DNA from: Pelagicoccus sp. SDUM812002
Lineage (GTDB): Bacteria; Verrucomicrobiota; Verrucomicrobiia; Opitutales; Opitutaceae
Direction: 5' to 3'
NCBI RefSeq assembly: GCF_031127835.1
Contig: NZ_JARXHX010000007.1
Coordinates: 1 to 64,000, forward strand
DNA: 64,000 bases
Shown: piece by piece, positions 41,797 through 50,036 of the stretch
Layout of the letters: every line of letters starts with the position of its first letter
Numbering within the stretch: the first letter of the stretch is position 1
The notes under the pieces: generated by a model
What the model was told of the DNA's origin: nothing
What the model saw: only the letters and a program-made list of their open reading frames with translations
Databases searched by the model: none
Made by a program: the position numbers and the translations under genes

Positions 41797-44277
41797 CTAG
41801 AATGAATTGATCGCGGCAGCACCGAGGGCGATTTGGTAGAAGATTTGGCTGGTGGTGGTCCATAGCTTCAAGGGAGCGACTCTATCAACATCGGTTGGCA
41901 CCACTACGGTGTCGCCTGCTTCGATGATGGTTCCACCTTTCGGAAAGAAGCGGGATCGCTTTTCGGTAAATACTTGGCCATTGGCACGTACGATATAGAT
42001 CTGCTTTTTGTCCGCCTTTTTTGTCAATCCACCAGACAGGTTGATGTAGTCGAATTGGTTAAAACCGGTTTGGTAAAGATGGGAGGTCGGGTAGTTGACG
42101 CTTCCTATAATAGTTACCGCTTGAGGGCGTTGTTTTATAATCAGCTGATCTCCATCGATGACGGTAATATCCTCCAGTCCGTCTAGGACCTTTGGGAGGT
42201 CGATCACGAGTCGACCCACGGCTTCCGTATTCTCAAGCTGGTCTAGGATCGACTGTGCGGTTTCTACGCCGTCGAGGGACAGAGCGTCGCTCTGGATCGA
42301 TGCGGCTGCAATATCGCTGCTGAGACGTTTTCGCAGTCTGAGAAGGTTTGCTTCTTCGGTAAGTCGAAGGCTTTCGCGTATGAAGACGGCAGATTCGGGG
42401 TGCGCAAGGTCTGTCAGGCCACCTGCCCGTCCTATGATGCGAGATAGGGTTTCTCCACGCTCGATTATGTAGGAGCCGGGAAAGCGTACTTCACCGCTTA
42501 GAATTATCGTTTCTTGGTCCGTCCATTCTGGTATGCGTTTGATGTTTATCTGGTCGAATTCTTGTAGACTGACGTCTTGGCTTCCTCGGCGTTCGTTGAG
42601 CAGTCCATCTAGGTTCACGGGTATGAGTATCGACTCTCGCACTGTTTTATTGTTGTCTTGGTAACGAATCAGCTCGGCTTGTAGAGTATAAGCGTCTTCG
42701 GTGAAGCCTCCCGCTGCACGAACAAGGTCGGAAACCCCCATAGAGCGATCAAGAGGGTACTCGCCAGGATGTCTTACGCGTCCAGTGATGCTGACTATCT
42801 TTTGAGGGGCATCGCTGGTTCCTTGTGCCTTCAGGCGTTCTATCACTTCGACGAGGCCGTCGCGCACCTCCGAGGTTCCGTCGAATACCATGATTCGGTC
42901 CTTCGGTTCTAAAACAAGATCATGCGAACTGTCTTTCTCCAGGAAAAGCTGTTCGAGGCTGAAGGATCGGGTGGTAGTCTCACCGTTTAGTGAATTTCTG
43001 GATACGACGAGTGCGTAGTCTAGATCCGCTGTGGGTAGAAGTTGCTCTATATGCGGAATAACGTCGGAGATTCTTTGTCCCTCGCGCCATTCGTAGTCTC
43101 CGGGACGTTCCACCGCTCCGCTGAGCCGTACGAAGTTCTCGACCCGATCCAATGCGGAGAAAATGCGAATGATGTCCCCGTTTGAGACATTTCTGTCGAG
43201 ATTGGCCTGTTTGTTGAGGTCGATATCGAGCAGCTTTTTCAGGCCATTTTCTGTGATGCGCTCGATCTGCGAGATGGCCGGATAGGCTTTTGGCGTGAGG
43301 CCGCCTGCCATGGCAAAAATGTCGTCGATCGAAGTTTCGGGTTTTACTTCGTAGATGGCGGGGCGCCGAACTTCTCCGGCGATGCCAACGAGAGTGCCGA
43401 CAGGCGGCACGAAGATTACGTCGCCGGGTTGCAGTCGGGCATCAGCTGAGGTGTCGCCCTGCAATAGCAGGTCGTACAGGTCGAGGGTTGTGACAATCTC
43501 GCCGCCGCGCTTAAGCTGGATGTTGCGCAGAGATCCGATGGTGCGAATACCGCCGCTCACGAAGAGGGCATTGGTCATAGTGGAGAGCGAGCTCACCGTG
43601 TAAGCTCCCGGCTGATTTACGTCTCCCAGCATGAAGATACGCATGGAGCGGAGCTCACCAAGGCTAACAAAGACTTCGACACCGATCATTTGCTCGCTCA
43701 CGCGCTGGGCGATAGAGGATTTGAGCTCGTTGAAGCTTTGCCCGGCTACAGAGAGCGGACCCAAATCGGGGATTTGCAGTATTCCGTCTCTTGATACATA
43801 CAGATCGTAGGAGGCGGCTCCTTTCCCGAAGAATTGGATGCGGAGCTGATCGCCCGGACCGATGACGTAGTCGACCGGTACTGGAATTTCTGTCACTGGA
43901 GCGAACGTGGTAGGAGAGCCTTCGAAAAGGTCGTAGCCGAATTGCTTGAGCTCCACTTTAATGACCTTCGCCTCGCTTTTTTCGATGCCTTCGGTCAGTT
44001 CGTCGTTAGTGCCGAACTCTTTCTCTACCTGCCCATCTCCTACGTCGACTCCGGTTTCACCTTTCTTGACGACCTCAGGGGTTTCGAGTGCCTGTGCCGC
44101 CTTGCTACTGGACTGATTAGATTGTTGTTTGCGCAGCTCGTCCATGGCTTGAGCGCGCAAGGGAGCGGGTAGGGAATCGAGCTTAGCTTGACGTTCGGCA
44201 GATAGCGTTTGAGCTTGTGAAGGGGTCGCTGCTGAAGAGGCGAGTATTAGTATTAGGAGTGGATAAAGCAACTTCAT
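41797..44277 (-). CDS. SLBB-domain polysaccharide export protein (Wza-like)
   Basis: Using ATG 44277 (MKLLYPLLILILASSAATPSQA, a signal peptide) the product is 826 residues. The frame is open 10 codons further. A polysaccharide export domain lies near 130-205 (VDYVIGPGDQLRIQFFG, RDGILQIPDLGPLSVAG). It is followed by a series of SLBB/soluble ligand-binding beta-grasp repeats, each marked by G-x-V-x-x-P-G-x-Y or related (VNQPGAYTV, VRRPAIYEV, VERPGDYEW, VRHPGEYPL, VRFPGSYII). The end is PLKLWTTTSQIFYQIALGAAAINSF, key part LKLWTTTSQIFYQ, as in long outer membrane exporters of Bacteroidota and Verrucomicrobiota. It should form the outer membrane pore for the polymer. Confidence 0.9.
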   Translation of the reverse strand: MKLLYPLLILILASSAATPSQAQTLSAERQAKLDSLPAPLRAQAMDELRKQQSNQSSSKAAQALETPEVVKKGETGVDVGDGQVEKEFGTNDELTEGIEKSEAKVIKVELKQFGYDLFEGSPTTFAPVTEIPVPVDYVIGPGDQLRIQFFGKGAASYDLYVSRDGILQIPDLGPLSVAGQSFNELKSSIAQRVSEQMIGVEVFVSLGELRSMRIFMLGDVNQPGAYTVSSLSTMTNALFVSGGIRTIGSLRNIQLKRGGEIVTTLDLYDLLLQGDTSADARLQPGDVIFVPPVGTLVGIAGEVRRPAIYEVKPETSIDDIFAMAGGLTPKAYPAISQIERITENGLKKLLDIDLNKQANLDRNVSNGDIIRIFSALDRVENFVRLSGAVERPGDYEWREGQRISDVIPHIEQLLPTADLDYALVVSRNSLNGETTTRSFSLEQLFLEKDSSHDLVLEPKDRIMVFDGTSEVRDGLVEVIERLKAQGTSDAPQKIVSITGRVRHPGEYPLDRSMGVSDLVRAAGGFTEDAYTLQAELIRYQDNNKTVRESILIPVNLDGLLNERRGSQDVSLQEFDQINIKRIPEWTDQETIILSGEVRFPGSYIIERGETLSRIIGRAGGLTDLAHPESAVFIRESLRLTEEANLLRLRKRLSSDIAAASIQSDALSLDGVETAQSILDQLENTEAVGRLVIDLPKVLDGLEDITVIDGDQLIIKQRPQAVTIIGSVNYPTSHLYQTGFNQFDYINLSGGLTKKADKKQIYIVRANGQVFTEKRSRFFPKGGTIIEAGDTVVVPTDVDRVAPLKLWTTTSQIFYQIALGAAAINSF

Positions 44278-44292
44278 GGGAAAGGGTGTAGG

Positions 44293-44338
44293 TTTAACCG
44301 CGAACAATGCGGGGGACGCAAAGTTTTTTAACCGCGAA
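44293..44338 (+). repeat. tandem copies of TTTAACCGCGAA
   Basis: The 12-base unit occurs at 44293-44304 and 44327-44338. A 9-base inverted copy (GCGGTTAAA, 45228-45236) lies at the other end of the gene-poor region. Confidence 0.6.
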
Positions 44339-45023
44339 AGGCGGGAATTTTCGTTTGCCGAGAAATGGAGTTACGACGCGTGAGAGGAAACTCGACGAAA
44401 CAATGGGTTGTTGTTACCCAACGGGGGGCGGAGATCGCGGAGTTTTTTTTGTGGAGGAGCAGTAGGCGAATCGCACGTTTTGAAATGGGTGGATTTATTA
44501 CTGCTAACGACGCTAGAATCCGCAAATATGGATTCGGACTACAGTGGTTTGGGATCTTTGGTCTTCGATTTTTCGTCCACACTGCGTCTGATTCGTCGCT
44601 TCGTTTTTTTAGTGGTGCGCCGAACGCTCGGTTTGTTCCAAGCGAAACGAATCGGCTTGCCCGATGGGGATGTGGTTTTATAGCAGCACGTGGTGCTTTT
44701 CTTTTTGGGGTGTTCTGCCAAGAGTTGACAAGTCGTTTGTCTAAGGTCGCAAGTTTGCCTCGGTCCTGCGTCGCGAGCAGGATTAGGAGGGCATCGGAAG
44801 GCGGCTTTGGGCGAAAACGATTCAGCGCGTGGTTGAGAAGACTGATGGTATCGGGCCAGAAAGCGTGGTAACTGTTGTTTGCGAATGGATTGAGCGAGGA
44901 TAGTGCTTCTTGAATTGTGGTTTCGAATCCGGGTACTTCGGATTTGAAATGACCCGAGTAAATCCGTTCTCGGGCAATGGGCAGCTGGCCCGTGCAAATT
45001 GTTCGTTAGCTTTGGGTCTGATA

Positions 45024-45123
45024 CCTCGAAGCTTGCTTCGGCTTTCTGCAGTGCAAGATCGTGGCGTTGGTTGGGTGGGTAAAAGGTGACATCCTCTTTC
45101 AAATGCCTCGAAGCTTGCTCCGG
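45024..45123. repeat. two copies of an 18-base palindrome-like repeat
   Basis: CCTCGAAGCTTGCTTCGG (45024-45041) and CCTCGAAGCTTGCTCCGG (45106-45123) differ at one base. The first is a near-perfect hairpin (CGAAGC-TT-GCTTCG). A related hairpin, AGCCGC-TTT-GCGGCT, lies at 45211-45225. They may be remnants of a small mobile palindrome. Confidence 0.6.
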
Positions 45124-45236
45124 GGATCTTTACTAGCAGCAATCTATTCGTGGCAGTCGGCGTGGGGGCTAAAGAGAACATTTCTTCCCTCTGCGAGGCT
45201 GCGTTCTCGAAGCCGCTTTGCGGCTCGGCGGTTAAA

Positions 45237-46745
45237 TCAAAAGCTCGTGACGATCGAAAGATGCCCCCCGAAGTCCGGATCGCTTTCGCCGTTTCCTTGA
45301 TTCTCTTGGTCGATATAGTGGAGGCCTCCCGTTACTCGAATATTCGAGGACTGCAGATTGAAGATTGAAAATTCGTTGAGATCCAATTCGAAGAACCCTT
45401 CGATCGAGCTTCCTTCGGCGGGATCGATGGTCACCGAATTGGGGCCGCGACCGTCTCGGTTGAGCGAGTAGTTGCGGTACTTGGCTCCCCAGAGGTTGCC
45501 GTTTTCTTGCACGATGAATACTCCTATCGATCGCATCACGCCATCGCCGTCCATGGCGTGACCGATGGCTCGCCCCTTGCGGCGGTAGCCGGAGCGGTAA
45601 ATGCCGTGGTTATAAGCGGTGTTGAAATCGCGGTCGGGTCGAGGGTCGCGGCGGATGTAGCCTGCCCGTGTATCGGCCCATTCGAAGTATGCTCGCCATG
45701 TGGCTTTCTGGGCGTCGAGTTCTCCCCATGTTTCGACGCCGGCCAGTATCATGTTGGCATCTGGCAGATAGGTTTCCTCGTCTTCGCCGGTAAGTTGGGC
45801 GTATTGGGCGACGTTCCACCCCGGAATCCTCAAGCGGTAGTCTATGCCTGCTAGCTGGTTGCCCGGTTCGTTCTCGAAGGTTACTCCATTTACACGATTA
45901 TCTTCACCAATGAGCAGCCGCCAGAAGGTGCTCAGGTCTCCCGGACGTCGATCGCCCGCCCACTGGGCAGTGCGGCTGAGGCCGATGTCTAGGTTGTTCC
46001 AGCCGAAAGGGGAGAAATCGATGCGCATGCCAAAGAGTCGTGCGTCCGATCCGGGCCGATCGCCTTCGTCGTTGTCGAGCTGTCCCGTGAAGGTGTTAAG
46101 GGTCCAAGGGCCGACCCATTTAAGCCATTTATAATCAAAAATATACGGGGAAATTCGGGTGAGTGACAAGGCAGGTACGGGGCGTGCGTTGTTGGAAAGG
46201 ATCAGCGATCCATCCCAGCCGGGCCCCCACCACCTATCCACTTGGTCGATACCGAATGACCAGTTGCCAAGTGCAACGGCCAGATAGCTTCCATCGAGCC
46301 GGAACTCGTCGCGATCCGGTGGGTTGTCAGAGTAATTAAGACTGATGTTGCCCGCGAACCACTCGCTCAGCCAAGCTTGGGAAAGGGAGGCTTCGAACTG
46401 TTGGCGCGGCTGCGATCCGAAGCTGGGAAAGGGTAGCGTGTCGGAAGCGAGTGCAAGCGAGGCTTCGGTAGGTCGCCAGCCTAGTTCGCTGGCAACTTGA
46501 TAGGTATAAGCGAATCGTTCCCTCGCCGATTCGTAGCCGGAGTTCGAACTTTCAGATGCAGGACCAGTATCCGTAGCTTTGCGCCCCAGCGGCCACGGCC
46601 ATGTCAGCACAGCGCTTTCGAAGTCACCTGCGCCTTGCAGAAGTAGCATATCGTGTCGGTCTGCAATCGAATTGGAGTCGATTCTGGGAGAGGCTGCGGC
46701 GTTGGACGCTAGTAGAGAGACAAGAGTGATCAGTGTATTCTTCAC
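45237..46745 (-). CDS. capsule assembly Wzi-family outer membrane protein
   Basis: Wzi-type beta-barrels bind nascent capsule at the cell surface. The likely start is the GTG at 46745, which opens a signal peptide (KNTLITLVSLLASNAAA). The frame runs 34 codons further upstream without signal character. The product is about 502 residues. Hallmarks: FGIDQVDRWWGPGWDGSLILSNNARPVPAL (key part RWWGPGWDGSLILSN, ~150-165), WLKWVGPWTLNTFTGQL, GMRIDFSPFGWNNLDIGLSRTAQW (key part LDIGLSRTAQW), and a C-terminal strand ending in Phe (LSIVTSF) for outer membrane insertion. It fits a Wza/Wzi-dependent capsule or EPS system. Confidence 0.88.
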   Translation of the reverse strand: MKNTLITLVSLLASNAAASPRIDSNSIADRHDMLLLQGAGDFESAVLTWPWPLGRKATDTGPASESSNSGYESARERFAYTYQVASELGWRPTEASLALASDTLPFPSFGSQPRQQFEASLSQAWLSEWFAGNISLNYSDNPPDRDEFRLDGSYLAVALGNWSFGIDQVDRWWGPGWDGSLILSNNARPVPALSLTRISPYIFDYKWLKWVGPWTLNTFTGQLDNDEGDRPGSDARLFGMRIDFSPFGWNNLDIGLSRTAQWAGDRRPGDLSTFWRLLIGEDNRVNGVTFENEPGNQLAGIDYRLRIPGWNVAQYAQLTGEDEETYLPDANMILAGVETWGELDAQKATWRAYFEWADTRAGYIRRDPRPDRDFNTAYNHGIYRSGYRRKGRAIGHAMDGDGVMRSIGVFIVQENGNLWGAKYRNYSLNRDGRGPNSVTIDPAEGSSIEGFFELDLNEFSIFNLQSSNIRVTGGLHYIDQENQGNGESDPDFGGHLSIVTSF

Positions 46746-47499
46746 TGCGAAGATGAGATGGGGAAGACTTCCGACATGTAAATCGTAGAGTTTTAAACAG
46801 GGTTCGTAGTTCTGAGTTCGGCGCTCGTCGTTGTGACCGCTCAACACGGTGGAAGAAGGAATCTACGTACCTAAGTGTTTCAGGATAATGGAGGGCTTAT
46901 TAGAGCTTTGTGGATTATTGGGTTGGCTTCGACTGTTATTGTTCAGTGGGCGAGAGGTTTATTTGTTCGCACGTATATTGGCCATTCAAGGGAAAGGCGA
47001 GGTGGTGGGGTTTGACTCTGTGCTCGGAAGTATTCGGTAGAAGGGGCGTGTGCCCCCCCTTGAGCTTCTAAATCACCTCCGTGACCGCTCTGGAAGGCCA
47101 GGCAACGTTCCAGCTCCCGCAGTTGTTGGTTGTCCGTTCGCTCGCGTGGAACTAGCCAGACCGGTAGGTTTGTATTGACGAAGATGTGGACGAGTAAGCA
47201 TTGGGTGAAGACCTGGAGTCTGTGCTGAGGTCGGCAAACTGCCTGTCTTTCATCATTTGGGAAGCTTGTGATCTTGCTCGCGCCTTTCTTCTTGCCACCG
47301 AGGTATTTTGATTTGTCGATTTTTATAGGCGGACTGACTCATGTCTCGCAATTAGGCCGAGACGGGTGCCTGATTCTCCACATAGCCGCCTTTCTCGGTT
47401 ATCATTTTAGTATTGCGAGACGTTTGCAATAGCTGAGTCGACCTGTGGAGGCCGCTGGTTTGGCTCGGTATCGCAGCGGTTGTTGTAGAAGGCGAATAG
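46746..47499. other. 750-base region without a supported gene
   Basis: A 63-codon plus-strand frame (46849-47040, hydrophobic middle LLELCGLLGWLRLLLFSG) is the best ORF but has no support. On the minus strand, 47400-47050 carries fragments in different frames that read like decayed coding sequence (for example QCLLVHIFVNTNLPVWLVPR). I could not match them to a family. Confidence 0.45.
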
Positions 47500-48615
47500 C
47501 TACGCCTTCGGGAAGCGCCGTGAGAAACGAAGCAATGCTCCCGCGGGTGCTAGGGCAATTGCGTATGCTGCGAATAGATTTAGGTGCCCGAGGTGGACTA
47601 GTCCGGCCGCAAGACCACATAGCACCGCCCAGGCTGTGTAAGCACTCGCTACTTTCTGGTGGCTTGCTTCCGATTGAATCCATCGCTGGTAGAGGTGGGA
47701 GCGGTGGGCCTCGGTTAGTTCGCTGAGGCGTACTAATTTTACACCGAGAGCTGAGGCTTTGGAGGCACTTTGTGATGAAGAGTTTTCAATCAGAATGCAG
47801 CGTGCCCTCCTGAAAAGCGTGAAAGTACCGTCGAAGATAAAAGGGAAGAGGGTGAGGGCACCGAGGTTGAGCTTGAGCCATATGTCTGCAGGAGTCGGAA
47901 CGGCGACGAGGATCGGGAGGGCTGCGAAACTGAAGCCTAGGAAGCCGCTTGCCCCGTCGCCCATGAAGACTTTGGCGGGGGACCAGTTGAAGCAAAGGAA
48001 TGCGAGCAGCCCGCCGAGGAGGGCGGCTGCAAGGGCCGCGGTCTTGAGTGTACCTAGGTTGTCGGCTTCGCCGGCGGGGAAAAGGGAGATTGCGAGCCAG
48101 GTGATGGCTGCGGCGATGCCCTGCCCGGTGGCTATGCCGTCGATGCCGTCCATGAAATTGTAGATATTTAGGCAACCAACAATCCATATTGTAAGGGCTG
48201 CTAGGCTGACAAAGAGGAGGGGTGAGGACAGGACGTCGGTTCGCTCGGGGGCAGCGAAGATAACTCCGGCGATGAGCAGTCCGGCGGCGAGGATGTGGCT
48301 ACCGAGGCGAAGTCGGGGACTCAACGTCTTGAGATCGTCAACGAATCCAGTGACTGTGACCAGGGCACCGCCGGCGAGAAGGGCCCAGTCGACGGTAGGT
48401 GGCGCGGCGAAGGCAGTGACGACCAATACCGTAAGCAACGCTCCGACCGCGATAAAGATGCCGCCGCCGCGAGGCGTGGGCGAGTTATGTGAGCTTCGCT
48501 CGTTGGGTACGTCAACTATATCGTTTGATCGCGCCGCACGAATATAGAATGGTATGCAAATGACACTGAGCAGTCCATTCGCGGCAAGGATATATATTAG
48601 CTGTACAGGAGGCAT
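47500..48615 (-). CDS. WecA/MraY-type polyprenyl-phosphate sugar-1-phosphate transferase
   Basis: The 371-residue, ~11-helix membrane enzyme transfers HexNAc-1-phosphate from a UDP-sugar to undecaprenyl phosphate and starts polysaccharide synthesis. Family motifs: RSSHNSPTPRGGGI (~40-53), VTGFVDDLKTLSPRLRLGSH with the Asp pair (~87-106), NIYNFMDGIDGIATGQG (~150-166) and KVFMGDGASGFLGF (~210-223). About 60 extra residues at the C-terminus follow the core. It lies 50 bases downstream of the epimerase gene on the same strand, a pairing often seen in O-antigen loci. Confidence 0.92.
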   Translation of the reverse strand: MPPVQLIYILAANGLLSVICIPFYIRAARSNDIVDVPNERSSHNSPTPRGGGIFIAVGALLTVLVVTAFAAPPTVDWALLAGGALVTVTGFVDDLKTLSPRLRLGSHILAAGLLIAGVIFAAPERTDVLSSPLLFVSLAALTIWIVGCLNIYNFMDGIDGIATGQGIAAAITWLAISLFPAGEADNLGTLKTAALAAALLGGLLAFLCFNWSPAKVFMGDGASGFLGFSFAALPILVAVPTPADIWLKLNLGALTLFPFIFDGTFTLFRRARCILIENSSSQSASKASALGVKLVRLSELTEAHRSHLYQRWIQSEASHQKVASAYTAWAVLCGLAAGLVHLGHLNLFAAYAIALAPAGALLRFSRRFPKA

Positions 48616-48642
48616 TCGGTTTCGGTAGAAAAAAGGAATGCT

Positions 48643-49593
48643 CTAAGGCGAAGCGAGAGAGTCCACTGTTTTTTTCAACCCATCTTGGGTGGTTACGGGA
48701 GGATTCCAGCCTAGGGTTTCGCGTGTATGGTCGATATTTACCTGAAGTGAGCCGAGCAGTCGCTCTGCAATAGTCCGCTTACCGCACGCGATTGCGATGA
48801 GGTTCAGGAATCCCGTGGGAACTGGGATGAGCCGAGGTGGCTGATTCATTGTTTTCGCAATTGATTTGATAAGTTGAGCGGTGGACAGGTCGTTTCCGTC
48901 GCTTACAAGAAATGTCTGATTATTGGCGGCCGGATTATTAAGACAGGTAGCTATTAGGTCTACTAGGTTGTCGAGCATCACTAGGCTGCGCTTATTGTCA
49001 GCGAGCCCGAATGGAAGGGGGATTCCTCTCGAGACAAAGTGGATCAATTGTCTGAAATTCGCTTTGACTCCTGGCCCATATACGAGGACTGGCCGGATGA
49101 TGACTATATCGAGACCACTCGACTTTGAGAGGTCTTGTAAAGCGAGTTCTGCTTCGAGTTTGGATATTCCGTAAGGATCACGAGGTGCCGGCATGTCGCC
49201 AGCTTTGAAGGGTCGACCGAGAGGCGTCGATTCGCCATTTACCTTTATAGAGCTGAGGAAGATGAAGCGCTTGACTCCGGCGGAAGCGGCTTGTCGAGCA
49301 AGTCTGAGAGTACCTTCTACATTGACCTTCCGAAACTCATTCAACGGGTTCTCTGCTGTCTCGGTCATAACGTGCACTCTAGCTGCGCAGTGAACAATGG
49401 CCTCAACCCCTTTTAGTAAGGGTGCCCAGTTCTGGTCCTCGGTCAGCCCAGCGTAGATAACCTGTTGGACATCAGCTGGGAGTTCCGTCGAATAATGACG
49501 CAATGCAGCGACCGTACTATTCTTACCATCTGTTAGCCTTTCGGCGACCGCTTTGCCGATGAAACCTGAGGCCCCTGTTACCAGTGTCTTCAT
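48643..49593 (-). CDS. NAD-dependent sugar nucleotide epimerase/reductase (extended SDR)
   Basis: I use the ATG at 49593 (MKTLVTGASGFIGKAVAERL), which puts the GxxGxxG NAD loop at residues 7-13 as in all extended SDRs. The frame is open 11 codons upstream. The product is 316 residues. The catalytic YGISK (Y-x3-K) lies at about 146-150, preceded by FLSSIKVNGE with the catalytic Ser. It resembles the WbpV/4-ketoreductase-like enzymes that sit beside WecA-type transferases in O-antigen clusters. The exact sugar is not decidable. Confidence 0.88.
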   Translation of the reverse strand: MKTLVTGASGFIGKAVAERLTDGKNSTVAALRHYSTELPADVQQVIYAGLTEDQNWAPLLKGVEAIVHCAARVHVMTETAENPLNEFRKVNVEGTLRLARQAASAGVKRFIFLSSIKVNGESTPLGRPFKAGDMPAPRDPYGISKLEAELALQDLSKSSGLDIVIIRPVLVYGPGVKANFRQLIHFVSRGIPLPFGLADNKRSLVMLDNLVDLIATCLNNPAANNQTFLVSDGNDLSTAQLIKSIAKTMNQPPRLIPVPTGFLNLIAIACGKRTIAERLLGSLQVNIDHTRETLGWNPPVTTQDGLKKTVDSLASP

Positions 49594-50036
49594 TGTTGCT
49601 CTACAGTTGCGCCTGCCTAAAATCACAGGTTAGGACCGCAAATGAATTTGATTTCCCGTGAGTAAGGGCGGAAATGGTCTGTTTCATCGCCATCGTGAGC
49701 AGTTTGGAGCCCTCCACTTGCAAATCCTGCCGACCGCAATGAAAATGGGCTCCTTCGGAACGACTGGAACTTTCCGCGGCCATATTCCCGACAGCCTCTG
49801 GTGTCATTTGTCGAGGGCTCAGGGATAGGTTGGCAGAGGATCCTCGATCCTCGCGAGTTGTCCCGATTTGAGGTGATCGAAGAATCCATTTTGCTTTAGT
49901 CGTAAATAGGGTCGGATCTGCTTTTGGTATAGAGGGCCTAGGTGGGACCGTAGGATTAGCTGGACGTTTCTATAGGATTTATTGAGTTTTGCTCTGGAAG
50001 TTCCGCAGAGTTGCAGAAAGCCGCGAGGCAAGATAG
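49594..50036. other. 440-base intergenic region
   Basis: It lies between divergent genes. Small minus-strand frames (49623-49889, and 49819-50031 with NGFFDHLKSGQLARIEDPLPTYP) have no family match. The second could be the tail of a lost gene. Promoters for both flanking genes must lie here, but none is clear. Confidence 0.45.

Larger units (their letters stand above)
44278..45236. other. 960-base gene-poor region between exporter and Wzi genes
   Basis: Open frames here (for example 44365-44871 plus and 44539-45102 minus) have no family resemblance and odd composition rich in Arg, Ser and Pro. I treat the region as non-coding or decayed. It holds several short repeats, and TTTAACCGC occurs at both ends in opposite orientation (44293 and 45236-45228), as if something had inserted and decayed. 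Confidence 0.55.

Noticed and set aside
44365..44871. 168-codon plus-strand ORF in the gene-poor region
   Set aside because: No homology-like features, unusual composition, and it overlaps repeats and an equally long ORF on the other strand.
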